A DNA stretch of 64,000 nt from contig NZ_AUCB01000010.1 of the NCBI RefSeq assembly GCF_000429545.1, positions 1-64,000 on the forward strand, in the 5' to 3' direction. Below, piece after piece: positions 25,315-35,284 of the stretch; position 1 is the first letter of the stretch, and every line of letters starts with the position of its first letter. The stretch comes from Arenibacter certesii DSM 19833. Its GTDB lineage: Bacteria; Bacteroidota; Bacteroidia; Flavobacteriales; Flavobacteriaceae. The notes beneath the pieces were generated by a model. That model saw nothing but the letters and a program-made list of their open reading frames with translations, was not told where the DNA came from and did no database searches. A program made the position numbers and the translations under genes.

Positions 25315-27540
25315 ATGATGAAAATGGTAAAGTACGGTATGAGTATGGAAGAGGTCGATTTAGCTGCATCTCTAAAAAAGTTTTTTGGGTTCTCCCAATT
25401 TAAAGGATTACAGAAAGGTGTAATCGAAAATATAATTCAAGGGAAACACACGTTTGTGATTATGCCCACTGGAGGGGGGAAATCCTTATGTTATCAACTC
25501 CCCGCATTAATGCAGGAGGGAACCGCTATAGTGGTCTCCCCTCTAATAGCTTTAATGAAAAATCAGGTAGATGCTATAAGGGGTGTATCTGAAAATGCAG
25601 GTGTAGCCCATGTCCTAAACTCCTCCCTCACCAAAACAGAGATTAAACAGGTGAAAAAGGACGTTAGCTCCGGGATTACAAAACTACTATATGTAGCCCC
25701 CGAGTCCTTGACCAAGCATGAATATGTTGACTTTCTACAAAACGAAAGAATTTCTTTTGTTGCCGTAGATGAAGCCCACTGTATTTCTGAGTGGGGACAC
25801 GATTTTAGACCCGAATACAGAAATTTAAAATCTATTGTTAAAAGATTGGGAGATGGTATTCCCCTAATTGCACTTACCGCTACTGCTACCCCCAAGGTGC
25901 AGGAAGATATAATTAAAAACTTGGGTATTGGAGATGCTAAAGTCTTTAAGGCAAGCTTTAATAGACCTAACCTATATTATGAAGTGCGCCCAAAAACGCA
26001 AAATGTGGACGCGGATATCATTCGTTTCGTAAAACAGAATAAAGGAAAATCGGGAATTATATATTGCCTAAGCCGTAAGAGAGTGGAAGAATTGGCACAG
26101 GTATTACAAGTAAACGGCGTGAGCGCCGTACCTTATCATGCGGGATTTGATGCTAAAACCAGATCTAAGCATCAGGATATGTTCCTAATGGAAGATGTAG
26201 ATGTGGTAGTAGCTACTATTGCCTTTGGTATGGGAATAGATAAGCCCGATGTGCGATTTGTGATCCACCACGATATCCCCAAAAGTATAGAAAGCTATTA
26301 TCAAGAAACAGGTCGTGCTGGTAGGGATGGCGGTGAAGGCCATTGTTTGGCATTTTATTCCTATAAGGATATTGAGAAATTGGAAAAGTTTATGTCCGGA
26401 AAACCAGTTGCGGAACAGGAAATTGGAAATGCCCTTCTGCAGGAAGTCGTCGCTTTTGCTGAAACTTCAATATCACGAAGAAAATTTATTCTGCATTATT
26501 TTGGAGAAGAATTTGATGAGATAAACGGAGAAGGTGCGGATATGGATGATAATACACGTAACCCCAAAGAAAAACAAGAAGCCAAGGATAATGTTGTTAA
26601 GGTGATCCAAGTAGTTACTGGTACCAGTGAGAAATTTAAATCCAAGGAGGTAGTTAGAGCCTTAATAGGTAAGAGTAATGCCTTAATCTCATCCCATAAA
26701 ACTGAGGATAAAGAATTTTTCGGAATTGGAAAGGATAAGGATAAGGGGTACTGGATGGCTTTAATCCGTCAGATGTTGGTGGCCGGACTATTGAAAAAAG
26801 AGATAGAGCAGTATGGAATTCTGCATGTTACACCCATGGGGAAAGAGTTTGAAAAAGAGCCTAGCTCATTTATGATGACTATGGACCATGTGTATAATAA
26901 AGAGTCCGATGATGCTATTGTAAGTGCAGCCAGAACCGGTGGAGGAGTGGCAGACAGTAAATTATTTGCTATGCTAAAGGACTTGAGAAAGAAACAAGCC
27001 CATAAGCTAGAAGTTCCACCATTTGTAGTGTTCCAAGATCCTTCTTTGGAAGACATGGCCTTAAAATATCCAATAACCTTAGAAGAACTTGTTAATATTA
27101 ACGGAGTAGGGGAAGGGAAAGCCAAGAGATATGGGAAACCATTTTTGCAATTAATTGCTTCCTACGTTGAGGATAATGATATTCTAAGACCCGATGATCT
27201 GGTTGTGAAGAGTACAGGTGCCAATTCTGCCTTAAAACTATATATCATTCAGAATGTGGACCGTAAACTACCCTTAGATGATATTGCTTCTTCCAAAGGG
27301 TTGGAGTTGAATGAATTGATAAAGGAAATGGAGCAGATCGTTTACAGCGGGACTAAATTAAACTTGGATTATTGGATCGATGATATTTTGGACGAAGACC
27401 AACAAGAGGAAATTCACGATTACTTTTTAGAAGCCGAATCCGATGATCTAGAAGAAGCATTAAAAGAGTTTGATGGGGATTACGAAGATGAGGAACTTAG
27501 ATTATATCGACTCAAGTTTATTAGTGAAGTGGCCAATTAG
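25315..27540 (+). CDS. recQ: ATP-dependent DNA helicase RecQ
   Basis: A 741-residue RecQ helicase for recombination and replication repair. Motifs: Walker A MPTGGGKSLCYQLP, DEAHCISEWGHDFRPEY, TATATPKVQ, GIDKPDVRFVIHHDIPKS and QETGRAGRDG. The RQC region follows, with an HRDC domain near residues 550-625 and an additional C-terminal helical extension. In the RQC zinc-binding site the usual cysteines are absent: the segment FAETSISRRKFILHYFGEEF has Ala/Ser where other RecQs have Cys, and no CxxC follows. That matches the flavobacterial form as I remember it. Starts at 25315, 25318 or 25342 are all possible. Confidence 0.94.
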   Translation: MMKMVKYGMSMEEVDLAASLKKFFGFSQFKGLQKGVIENIIQGKHTFVIMPTGGGKSLCYQLPALMQEGTAIVVSPLIALMKNQVDAIRGVSENAGVAHVLNSSLTKTEIKQVKKDVSSGITKLLYVAPESLTKHEYVDFLQNERISFVAVDEAHCISEWGHDFRPEYRNLKSIVKRLGDGIPLIALTATATPKVQEDIIKNLGIGDAKVFKASFNRPNLYYEVRPKTQNVDADIIRFVKQNKGKSGIIYCLSRKRVEELAQVLQVNGVSAVPYHAGFDAKTRSKHQDMFLMEDVDVVVATIAFGMGIDKPDVRFVIHHDIPKSIESYYQETGRAGRDGGEGHCLAFYSYKDIEKLEKFMSGKPVAEQEIGNALLQEVVAFAETSISRRKFILHYFGEEFDEINGEGADMDDNTRNPKEKQEAKDNVVKVIQVVTGTSEKFKSKEVVRALIGKSNALISSHKTEDKEFFGIGKDKDKGYWMALIRQMLVAGLLKKEIEQYGILHVTPMGKEFEKEPSSFMMTMDHVYNKESDDAIVSAARTGGGVADSKLFAMLKDLRKKQAHKLEVPPFVVFQDPSLEDMALKYPITLEELVNINGVGEGKAKRYGKPFLQLIASYVEDNDILRPDDLVVKSTGANSALKLYIIQNVDRKLPLDDIASSKGLELNELIKEMEQIVYSGTKLNLDYWIDDILDEDQQEEIHDYFLEAESDDLEEALKEFDGDYEDEELRLYRLKFISEVAN

Positions 27541-27562
27541 GCTGCATCGATTATAAATATTA

Positions 27563-27596
27563 AAAAATCCCCGTTTTTTTATAAACGGGGATTTTT
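27563..27596. terminator. Bidirectional terminator between recQ and LD-carboxypeptidase
   Basis: AAAAATCCCCGTTT (27563-27576) pairs with AAACGGGGATTTTT (27583-27596) around a seven-base loop. A-runs and T-runs on both sides allow use by both converging genes. Confidence 0.88.
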
Positions 27597-27607
27597 ACAT
27601 CTACACT

Positions 27608-28663
27608 TTATTGTACGGCACTTTCCAATAAGGTTAATCGCATTTTATCAGCATCTAGAGAGGCCATTGCTCCAATCGGAAAGGTGAAATTATAATCTAT
27701 ATGACCAAAAGTAAGTCCGTATACGGCAGGAATGTTTAAGGGTGCTATTCTATCCATTATAACTTCTTTTAGGGTGAATGTTGTAGGATCTGGTATGCGG
27801 TCACAACCTTTAAAAACACCTAAGGCCAACCCTGCGGCTTTATGAAAGGTTTTGCTGTGGATTAGTTGAGTAAGCATTCTGTCAATACGGTATGGAGCTT
27901 CCTCAATTTCTTCTAAGCATATTATGGCATCCGTAAAATCTATTTCATCGGGAGTACCCACTAGCGCACTAACTAAAGTAAGGCTACCGCCAACTAGTTT
28001 TCCACTTACCTTTCCAGGACAGATATTATATTGATCGTACTCAGGCTTTTTGTATTCTGAAATAAGGGGGTATTTTTTGTTTTTTAGTGATTGTTCTGAC
28101 TTGGTATGCATTACTACTTTTTTCAATTGAGCAATACTGTAGTCCTCTGTAATAGTACTTCCCACTGGTCCATGGAAGGTTATTAGCCCCGTTTTTTGAT
28201 AGATTCCGTTTAAAAGTGCTGTAATATCACTAAATCCGATGAATGCCTTTGGGTTTTTGCTTATAATATCATAATCTATCAGGTGCATAATACGGGTGCA
28301 TCCATAACCTCCACGGGCACAAAGAATGCCATCTACCTTCGGATTTGCAAACATTTCATTTAGGTCTGCAACCCTTTCTTCATCTGTATTGCTAAAATAA
28401 CCATGATTTCCAAGTATACGGTCGGTATGGAATGGGATAAACCCCATTTTTATCAAGGTTTCTTTTGCTTTCTCTAAAATAAATGATGGAATTGCGAACC
28501 CAGGAGCTATTAGCCCTATAATGTCCCCTTTTTTTAATGCTTTGGCTTTTACTGGTGTTATTGGGGGTGCTATTGACGATGTATGGCCTAGCAATAATGA
28601 TGGGGCTAAACAAGCCATTCCTACACCTGTTGCTTTCTTTAAGAATTGTCTTCTCTCTTTCAT
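27608..28663 (-). CDS. LD-carboxypeptidase (S66 family), exported
   Basis: A serine peptidase of the LdcA/MccF family, 351 residues, that trims D-alanine from muropeptides or cleaves related amide bonds. Expected triad elements are visible: nucleophile Ser in AFIGFSDITALLN, Glu in ICLEEIEEAPYRIDRML and His in TFGHIDYNFTFPIGAMASLD; the conserved ARGGYGCTRIM loop precedes the nucleophile. The leader MKERRQFLKKATGVGM contains RRQFLK, so Tat export to the periplasm is likely, unusual for classical LdcA, which is cytoplasmic. Convergent with recQ and separated from the next gene by about 100 bases. Confidence 0.92.
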   Translation of the reverse strand: MKERRQFLKKATGVGMACLAPSLLLGHTSSIAPPITPVKAKALKKGDIIGLIAPGFAIPSFILEKAKETLIKMGFIPFHTDRILGNHGYFSNTDEERVADLNEMFANPKVDGILCARGGYGCTRIMHLIDYDIISKNPKAFIGFSDITALLNGIYQKTGLITFHGPVGSTITEDYSIAQLKKVVMHTKSEQSLKNKKYPLISEYKKPEYDQYNICPGKVSGKLVGGSLTLVSALVGTPDEIDFTDAIICLEEIEEAPYRIDRMLTQLIHSKTFHKAAGLALGVFKGCDRIPDPTTFTLKEVIMDRIAPLNIPAVYGLTFGHIDYNFTFPIGAMASLDADKMRLTLLESAVQ

Positions 28664-28718
28664 GAAAATGGGAATATGGGCTAAAATAACAAAATTCCAT
28701 ATAAAAACTTAGGGGATA

Positions 28719-28726
28719 CAAAGGTA
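28719..28726 (-). promoter_or_regulatory. Possible -7 box of the LD-carboxypeptidase gene
   Basis: Minus-strand TACCTTTG fits TAnnTTTG, 55 bases before the start codon. No -33 element at the right distance. Confidence 0.35.
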
Positions 28727-28761
28727 TCAGTCCTCCCTATTCACGAAACTAGTTTTCAGGC

Positions 28762-30093
28762 TTATTTAGCAGGTTTTCCGTTATCGGACCCCGACCTTCT
28801 AAGTTGTCGTTGAATTTTTTTAATCGCAGATTCAATCGATTTTTCTGGTTCAATGATATTGTATTCGCCCCAAAAGTCTGGATCTGCAAAGCCTGTTGCC
28901 TCATCACTTAAAATTACCGATGACTTTAAACGATTTTTAAACTTGGGAATATCTCCCGAAACATTCTTTTCCCAATCGGTGATTGCCATTTCAGAGGTCA
29001 TACTATAAACAGAGTTAAAAAGCTTATCGTCCCAATTAATTTTAAATACCAATAATACATTGCTATATCCATAGTACCACTTTCCATTCTTTTCCCTATA
29101 ATCTACTCTATAAGCAATGTCAGTTGGCCATACATTGGCCCTTGCTGGCTTTTTACGGACAAATAGTCTTGCGGCTTCTTCCTTGTCCGTTATGTTTAGG
29201 GAGAAGACAGCACTGGTAAGTATTTTGTTTTCCCCATCTATATATAGTTTGCCTTGATAAAGAGGGGCGGTAATAGTTTCTTTTTGTTTAAAATTTATCA
29301 CATAGATTAGTTTGTTGTTGATCCGGGTATAGTTTTCAAAACTAAAATTGTAATCTTCAAAGGTGTCTTCGGTAAAAATGTATTGGGGATATTTTACCAT
29401 ATCAACAAACAAGGTGTTGAATGGGCCTCCCTGCAATTTTAAGACCACGGTGTCTAATTTACTATAATCTGTGCTTTTTCTAGACTTGTAGAGCTCTACA
29501 GCATCCCTACGGTCATTGTTATAGGGCGTTTTGTATATATTGACTACCGCTTCGGATAGGGATACGTTCTTTCTCCTTTTTTTTATAGTTTCTCTATAAA
29601 ATGCAGTCATAATGGTGGGCTCGTCAAAGTAATTGTCTCCTCTCCGGTTTAATGTTTCCCACACCAAGGCTTTGGCATCTTTGGGAATCGCTAAACTTAC
29701 TTCTGGCAATTCTATAGCTGATGTCTCTAGTGCAATCTTATTTTTATTTTCCTTTAATTGCACTAAGGGCACTTCTGTAGTACGGTATCCGAGGAAAGAA
29801 AATAGTACTTTACCCTCTGTAATTTCCTTAGGAACTTTTAATGAAAAGACGCCCTCCGCGTTGCTCACCGTAGTTATATTGGTGTTTTCCAAGGAAATAT
29901 TCGCCAACACTAAAGGTTTGTTAGTCTGGCTGTCTGATACAGTACCCTGATAGAGATTGAACGTAGTCTCTTGGTCTTGCATGTCTTGAAACATAGATGT
30001 TGCCCAAAGCTGACCGGATGTTCCTAGCAGAAACAGTACCTGTAGTACTGCCACTAACATTCCTGTTTTTATGTGAATGAATTTTTCTTTCAT
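28762..30093 (-). CDS. Carboxypeptidase-regulatory-like domain outer-envelope protein
   Basis: A 443-residue exported protein. After a signal peptide (MKEKFIHIKTGMLVAVLQVL ... ATS) it has a CarboxypepD_reg-like beta-sandwich (~45-125; LYQGTVSDSQTNKPLVLANI, TVSNAEGVFSLKVP) like those at the N-terminus of TonB receptors. The remaining ~300 residues resemble the mid-part of DUF5686-type proteins (TIMTAFYRETIKKRRK, YIFTEDTFEDYNFSFENYT) but no outer-membrane barrel is visible. Its role is unknown; it is likely anchored in the periplasm or outer membrane. It appears to be monocistronic. Confidence 0.8.
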   Translation of the reverse strand: MKEKFIHIKTGMLVAVLQVLFLLGTSGQLWATSMFQDMQDQETTFNLYQGTVSDSQTNKPLVLANISLENTNITTVSNAEGVFSLKVPKEITEGKVLFSFLGYRTTEVPLVQLKENKNKIALETSAIELPEVSLAIPKDAKALVWETLNRRGDNYFDEPTIMTAFYRETIKKRRKNVSLSEAVVNIYKTPYNNDRRDAVELYKSRKSTDYSKLDTVVLKLQGGPFNTLFVDMVKYPQYIFTEDTFEDYNFSFENYTRINNKLIYVINFKQKETITAPLYQGKLYIDGENKILTSAVFSLNITDKEEAARLFVRKKPARANVWPTDIAYRVDYREKNGKWYYGYSNVLLVFKINWDDKLFNSVYSMTSEMAITDWEKNVSGDIPKFKNRLKSSVILSDEATGFADPDFWGEYNIIEPEKSIESAIKKIQRQLRRSGSDNGKPAK

Positions 30094-30582
30094 GGGATAT
30101 TTTTTATGATACGTACTATTAAATGTTAAGATTTGTTCCCTATGATTTATACTAATTAAGTTAACTACACTAATTCGATATAAGTGAATCTATTTTTAAT
30201 AATTACAGCATATCAATTTTATATATCCCACTTAAAGTGGAGAGATCGATGGCCAAATTGCCCTAATGTCCAGAATTGGGTTTCGGTCTTGTTTCAGTGC
30301 TGCCCAGTATCACTCATCCTTTTTAGTGAGAATGGTGCGTATTCATGATTTTAGTTAAAATAGGAATATTTAAATAAGGAACATCCCTATTTCTAAGATA
30401 ATGAATTTAAGTGAATTACCCTAATGAAGATAGGAACTATTTGGGATGGGAAGGTTTATGAAGATAATGCTGTTTTTTAATAGAAAGGTGCGGGCATAGG
30501 AAAACCATGCCCGCATTTTTTAGTTCGGTATACCATACAAAAATTAGGAATTAGGACGGTATTCCGTATGCCTAAGTAGGGC
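30094..30582. other. Intergenic region with orphan plus-strand terminator
   Basis: About 490 bases between two minus-strand genes. Two short direct-repeat-like stretches and no long frame are visible; the only strong structure is the hairpin at 30489-30515, oriented for plus-strand transcripts. Nothing else coding is seen apart from an 18-codon frame at 30424. Confidence 0.5.
30489..30520 (+). terminator. Orphan rho-independent terminator, plus orientation
   Basis: TGCGGGCAT (30489-30497) pairs with ATGCCCGCA (30507-30515), loop AGGAAAACC, then TTTTT on the plus strand. The minus-strand side lacks a T run. No plus-strand gene lies upstream, so the transcript it ends is unknown, possibly a small RNA. 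Confidence 0.75.
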
Positions 30583-32127
30583 TTAGGTATTTAATTTTCT
30601 TAAATCAAAGAGATCTTTTCTTCTATCTTTTAAATTCCTTACACTCCCAAACTGATTCAGCTCTGTCAATAGATCCAAATCCAGGTCAACAATCAGGATC
30701 ATCTCTGTATTGGGGGTGGCTTCCGCCTTTATCCCATTGGCAGGAAAAGCAAAATCGCAAGGGGTGAAAACCATAGATTGCGCGTATTGGATATCCATAT
30801 TATGTACTTTGGGCAAGTTGCCAACGCTACCTGCAATTGCTACATAACATTCGTTTTCTATAGCTCTCGCCTGGGCGCAATACCGTACTCTTGAATATCC
30901 GTTTTGGGTATCGGTAAGGAAGGGGATAAATAAAATATCCATTCCTTCATCAGCAAGGAGCCTGCTTAATTCCGGGAATTCGGAATCGTAACAGATTAGG
31001 ATACCGATCTTACCACAATCGGTATCAAATGTTTTTAATTGATTACCGCCCTGCATTCCCCAAACCCGTTCTTCATCTGGAGTAACATGTAATTTTTCGT
31101 ATCGCTCCTTGGTGCCGTCCCTTTTGCATAAATAGCCCACGTTGTAAAGCTTACCATCCTTCATTTCTGGCATGCTGCCCGCAATAATATTGATATTATA
31201 GGAAATAGCTAATTCGGAGAACTTTTGAACTATGGTAGCGGTATGCATGGCCAATTTACGGATGGCTTCAGACTCCGATAAGTGATTGTCCTCTGCCATT
31301 AAAGGAGCATTGAAAAACTCGGGAAACAGAGCAAAATCTGAACGATACCCAGAAACGGAATCAATAAAAAATTCGGCTTGCTGAAGTACGTCATCCAAAT
31401 TTTTATAGGCCCTCATTTGCCATTGTATCAAGCCTAGCCTAACCACTCTTTTGTTGGTGGAGGGGTTTTTATTTACTTTCTCGTAGTAAATATTGTCCCA
31501 TTTCAATAAAACTGCGTAATCATTGGAAGCCGCATCGCCTTCAAGATAATTTTTCAATATCCTAGTGGGATGAAAGTCATTAGAAATTTGAAAATTAAGT
31601 ACAGGGTCGTGAATTTCCTTGCTTTTAACTTTTTCTATATAGGCTTTAGGAGTAAGGGTATCCATGTATTTGTGATAGTTGGGAATCCTCCCCCCAAACG
31701 CTACCCCTTTTAAATTTAGTCGTTCACATAGATCTTTTCTGTAATCATAAAGTCGTCTTCCCAAACGCATTCCCCTATATTCGGGTTTTATAAATACATC
31801 AATACCATATAGGATATCACCATCAGCGGTATGGGTATTAAAAGAATAATCGCCAGTAATTTGTTGGTAAGTATGTTGATTATCAAAATCGTTATAGTTT
31901 ATAATAATAGACAGCGCACAACCAGCAATTTGGTTATTCACCTTGATGACCACTTGGCCTTCCTGAAATTGGTTGATCAACGTTTCTATCTGATGCTCTC
32001 TCCAATAGGATTGGGGCATGGTAGTGTAAGAGGCTATCATAGCAGATTTTAATTCCTGATAGTCGTCCAAGCCTAAATAGGACAGTTCTATGTTCTCTAT
32101 GTCCTCTATATTAATTTTATTGTCCAT
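30583..32127 (-). CDS. GNAT acetyltransferase fused to carbon-nitrogen hydrolase
   Basis: A 514-residue fusion. The N-terminal ~210 residues are a GNAT fold (IDVFIKPEYRGMRLGRRLYD is the acetyl-CoA-binding RxxGxG/A-type segment). Residues ~225-510 form a nitrilase-superfamily amidase with the triad: Glu in ALFPEFFNAPL, Lys in YEKLHVTPDEE and Cys in GILICYDSEFPELSR. Such two-domain proteins are frequent in Bacteroidota; substrate unknown, possibly acyl transfer plus amide hydrolysis on the same amine. The gene follows rluF with a 24-base gap, so they are likely cotranscribed. Confidence 0.92.
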   Translation of the reverse strand: MDNKINIEDIENIELSYLGLDDYQELKSAMIASYTTMPQSYWREHQIETLINQFQEGQVVIKVNNQIAGCALSIIINYNDFDNQHTYQQITGDYSFNTHTADGDILYGIDVFIKPEYRGMRLGRRLYDYRKDLCERLNLKGVAFGGRIPNYHKYMDTLTPKAYIEKVKSKEIHDPVLNFQISNDFHPTRILKNYLEGDAASNDYAVLLKWDNIYYEKVNKNPSTNKRVVRLGLIQWQMRAYKNLDDVLQQAEFFIDSVSGYRSDFALFPEFFNAPLMAEDNHLSESEAIRKLAMHTATIVQKFSELAISYNINIIAGSMPEMKDGKLYNVGYLCKRDGTKERYEKLHVTPDEERVWGMQGGNQLKTFDTDCGKIGILICYDSEFPELSRLLADEGMDILFIPFLTDTQNGYSRVRYCAQARAIENECYVAIAGSVGNLPKVHNMDIQYAQSMVFTPCDFAFPANGIKAEATPNTEMILIVDLDLDLLTELNQFGSVRNLKDRRKDLFDLRKLNT

Positions 32128-32151
32128 TTGTTGTTTTCAGTAAGGTGAATG

Positions 32152-32886
32152 TTAAGATTTTGGGGTTTTAGTGGAGTTGTTAACCATGGTGTTGATCTCC
32201 AGTAGCTCGTTTTCGGTTAAATCGCGCCATTTTCCTACAGGTATATCCAATTTCACATTCATGATGCGTATCCGTTTCAATGAGGTTACATTGTAGTCAA
32301 AATACTCGCACATACGACGTATTTGTCTGTTTAGTCCTTGGGTTAGCGTAATTTTAAATTCAAATTTACCCAGCTGCTCCAATTGGCATTTTTTGGTCAT
32401 ACGGCCCAAAATAGGGACCCCATTACTCATGTTTTCCAAAAATTCCTTGGTAATAGGACGGTCTACGCTAACTATGTAATCTTTTTCATGATTATTACTT
32501 GCTCGTAAAATCTTGTTTACAATATCCCCGTCATTGGTCAATAGAATTAGTCCTTCACTAGGTTTATCTAACCTGCCTATGGGAAATATTCTACTGGGGT
32601 AGTTAATGTAATCTACAATATTATCTTTTTCCCGTCTAGTATCCGTGGTACATACAATACCGATAGGCTTGTTAAAGGCAATATAGACAGGTTTGTCTTG
32701 TGGTTCCGAAATTAATTTTCCGTCAACACGTACTTCGTCACCGTCTGAAATTCTTGTACCCATTTCCGGTACTTTACCATTAATGGTGACCTTACCTTGA
32801 TCTATTAATTTGTCTGCTGCCCTTCTAGAGCAGTAGCCCATTTCACTTAAATACTTATTTATCCGAGTACCTTCCTTCTCTTTCAT
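32152..32886 (-). CDS. rluF: 23S rRNA pseudouridine synthase (RluF/RsuA family)
   Basis: A 244-residue pseudouridine synthase of the RsuA/RluB/E/F group, with an S4 RNA-binding domain (residues ~5-60; [20 protein letters not shown]) and the catalytic domain carrying Asp in [21 protein letters not shown]. The C-terminal [15 protein letters not shown] motif is typical. RluF modifies U2604 of 23S rRNA; the split between RluF, RluB and RsuA is hard from sequence alone. The start has a strong SD (AAGGAG five bases before the ATG), unusual for this phylum. Followed by the GNAT-nitrilase gene. Confidence 0.88.
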   Translation of the reverse strand: MKEKEGTRINKYLSEMGYCSRRAADKLIDQGKVTINGKVPEMGTRISDGDEVRVDGKLISEPQDKPVYIAFNKPIGIVCTTDTRREKDNIVDYINYPSRIFPIGRLDKPSEGLILLTNDGDIVNKILRASNNHEKDYIVSVDRPITKEFLENMSNGVPILGRMTKKCQLEQLGKFEFKITLTQGLNRQIRRMCEYFDYNVTSLKRIRIMNVKLDIPVGKWRDLTENELLEINTMVNNSTKTPKS

Positions 32887-33017
32887 ATTCGCTCCTTAAG
32901 CCCGATTTAAGTATCGGGTTTTAGAGCCGAAATATACTGAAATAAACTTTTATATGGTGTAAGATCAGTGTAAGAAATTTATTGGAACCACCGTCCTTTC
33001 ACTATTGAATCTCCTGC

Positions 33018-35123
33018 TTATTTTTTTAAGGGGTCTGTATTTTCTAAATACATTTCTTTTTCTAATCCCTTATCCAATTGTTTAAAAAATAACATCTCCG
33101 CATAAAATTGCCAATCGAAATTTAAGGACTGATTTGCCAAATGAACATGGTGATCCTGATCTAAAATATAGTTTGCTGGCTTATTGAGGATTCGTGTTTT
33201 CCTATATACATTTTCCAACTCCTTTCTAAGGGAGTTAAAGTCCGATTTCAGTTCCTTTAATTTTGCTGCAGAGGCCATTATTTCATCCCGACTTACTGCG
33301 TTGTCATATTCTGCTAATGTCAGTAATATCTTTGGGCTATACTGTGCCAATTTGTTCACCTGCTCGTACACTTGTAGGTTGTAATCGTTTCTAAGGGCAT
33401 TGGACCGTGCTAGGGTTATCTTTTTTGAAATGCTGTCCGTAAGTTCCATATACTGGGCTGCTTTTTCTAATCGGTCTGCATTAGCAACACTCCAGGCTCC
33501 TTTATCGTTAATGTTTGGGAAGTCCATCAGCCCATCTTCCATGGGCTGTTCCATAGATTTTAAATAGTTGCGTTTGTTTCCTTTTAATAGTGCATTTTTC
33601 CAAAACGCTACTGGTCCTTCCAAATCGCTAATAAAAGCATTTTCAATAGCCGCTAGGGGAAAGCCGTATTCTCGTTGTCTAAAAGCCATTTTTATCTCTT
33701 CATTGCTGCGTTTATCTCCTGTCCAAGAATATTCTGCAAAAGCTAAAATTCCGCGCATGTACAATTCAAAATGGGGGGAGTCATCATCCCAAAGCGTCAA
33801 TAATAATCCTTTAGACCCACTTTCTATAGAGCTAACTGCAAAGGATCTGATATTTTCCATATTACTGTCGTTTTGTGGCATGAGTACCCATCTGGTCTGA
33901 CCTGCGGTAGCGCCCATAACCTCCATCCCGTGATCCGTAAACCATTGCATGGCTTTTATATTGCCTGGTGCTTGCGGAGTTTCGTAATTCCATCGCATAT
34001 AAATGCAGTTCTTTGGGAAGTCGTCTAAAAAGGCAAGTAATTTATGTTCATTTTCTTCCCAAACCTTTTCTACTTCTTCTTCAGTCATTTCTGGCTTAAA
34101 CATAGGAGCGTAGACATCTGCCTGTAATAAGGGCATATCGTCCCAGAATATGGGGGTTCTGTTATGCTCTTCTGCAAATTTGGATACCTTGTCTAGCCAA
34201 ATCAATTGTAGTTTTAAAGCAGGTTCTTTACTCCCTCTGCCGCTAGTATGTACTTCATCTCCGCCTACATGAAGGTATTTTCCATGTGGGAAGGCCTCTA
34301 TAGCATCCAAATAGAGATCAAACTGAACTTCATAAGTTTTAGGGTCCAATGGGTTAAATGCCCAATCACTGCTAGGGTTGTCCCGTAAGTTGTGATATTC
34401 CGGATGCTTTAAAATAAATGAAGCATGACCAAGACCTTGTACTAAGGGACTAATCTCTATGTGTCGCTCTTTAGCGTAGTCGCTAATTTTCCTCCATTCC
34501 TCAATGCTTAGCGCATCATCGGAGGCTATAGTGGGTTGGCGTTTAAATTTTAATTTGTCCTCTATTTCCAAGATTATACCGTTTACCTTATAGCTGGCCA
34601 GTTTATTCATTAAACCGTAGTAGTAATCCGTTGTTTCTAAGTGATGCTTGACATCTAAATGAACGGCCCGATAGGAAAGTTTGGGGTAATCGATAATTTG
34701 GCACAGGGGAAGGTTTACTTCCTGATCCTTGGCATCTTCATATAATTGCTCTAGGGTAGCAAATGCATAAAACAGTCCGGCTTTATCCTTTGCTTTAATA
34801 TGAATGGATTCTTTTTCTATAGAAAGGGTATAGCCCTCAGAGGGTATATCCATATTAGCTTCTATTTGATAGTTGAGATGCGCTTGCCCATTGTTATCTT
34901 CTTTTTTTAACGGTAGAATACCTCGGGTAAGTATGGGTAGCTTTTCTTGATTGATGGCCCAATGTGTAATTTCCGTAGAGGGGGAAAAAGAGCTTATTCC
35001 GGTGATGTTAAATTCTTGTGGTTGTGGTAGTAATTTAAAATCGCCCATTTTTTGCTCTTGGTTAGAACAGGCTAATAGAAAAATGGAAAAGGTTAAAAGG
35101 AATATAAAAGATTTTTTTTTCAT
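33018..35123 (-). CDS. Beta-N-acetylhexosaminidase, GH20 family lipoprotein
   Basis: A 701-residue exported hexosaminidase for GlcNAc- or GalNAc-containing glycans (chitin, peptidoglycan, glycoprotein sugars). The signal peptide ends SIFLLACSNQ, a lipobox that would place it on the outer membrane. A GH20b-type N-terminal domain (~30-140) precedes the (beta/alpha)8 catalytic domain (~145-470) with the catalytic Asp-Glu in YLHVGGDEVHTSGRG (around residue 290). The C-terminal ~200 residues are helical and unassigned. No PUL (SusC/SusD) genes flank it, so it may act on recycled or free oligosaccharides. Transcribed alone. Confidence 0.92.
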   Translation of the reverse strand: MKKKSFIFLLTFSIFLLACSNQEQKMGDFKLLPQPQEFNITGISSFSPSTEITHWAINQEKLPILTRGILPLKKEDNNGQAHLNYQIEANMDIPSEGYTLSIEKESIHIKAKDKAGLFYAFATLEQLYEDAKDQEVNLPLCQIIDYPKLSYRAVHLDVKHHLETTDYYYGLMNKLASYKVNGIILEIEDKLKFKRQPTIASDDALSIEEWRKISDYAKERHIEISPLVQGLGHASFILKHPEYHNLRDNPSSDWAFNPLDPKTYEVQFDLYLDAIEAFPHGKYLHVGGDEVHTSGRGSKEPALKLQLIWLDKVSKFAEEHNRTPIFWDDMPLLQADVYAPMFKPEMTEEEVEKVWEENEHKLLAFLDDFPKNCIYMRWNYETPQAPGNIKAMQWFTDHGMEVMGATAGQTRWVLMPQNDSNMENIRSFAVSSIESGSKGLLLTLWDDDSPHFELYMRGILAFAEYSWTGDKRSNEEIKMAFRQREYGFPLAAIENAFISDLEGPVAFWKNALLKGNKRNYLKSMEQPMEDGLMDFPNINDKGAWSVANADRLEKAAQYMELTDSISKKITLARSNALRNDYNLQVYEQVNKLAQYSPKILLTLAEYDNAVSRDEIMASAAKLKELKSDFNSLRKELENVYRKTRILNKPANYILDQDHHVHLANQSLNFDWQFYAEMLFFKQLDKGLEKEMYLENTDPLKK

Positions 35124-35284
35124 GGTCTTAAAATAAGGGGATTATTCGTTGTTTTTTTATCATAACTTTCAATCATGGAACGTGTATGACAGGAAAACCT
35201 TAAATATATAGAATAAAATAAAAGGTAATAGATAGGCGGGTATAATAGTATTATGTTTCAGGTTTAACAAAGTGGCCCTAAAGT

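Noticed and set aside
30424-30480. 18-codon plus-strand frame before the orphan terminator
   Set aside because: Too short and unlike any known peptide; kept only as part of the possible small RNA region.
32901-32918. CCCGAT/ATCGGG hairpin upstream of rluF
   Set aside because: Only 6 bp with a short T run and placed in the 5' leader; not strong enough to call a terminator or riboswitch.
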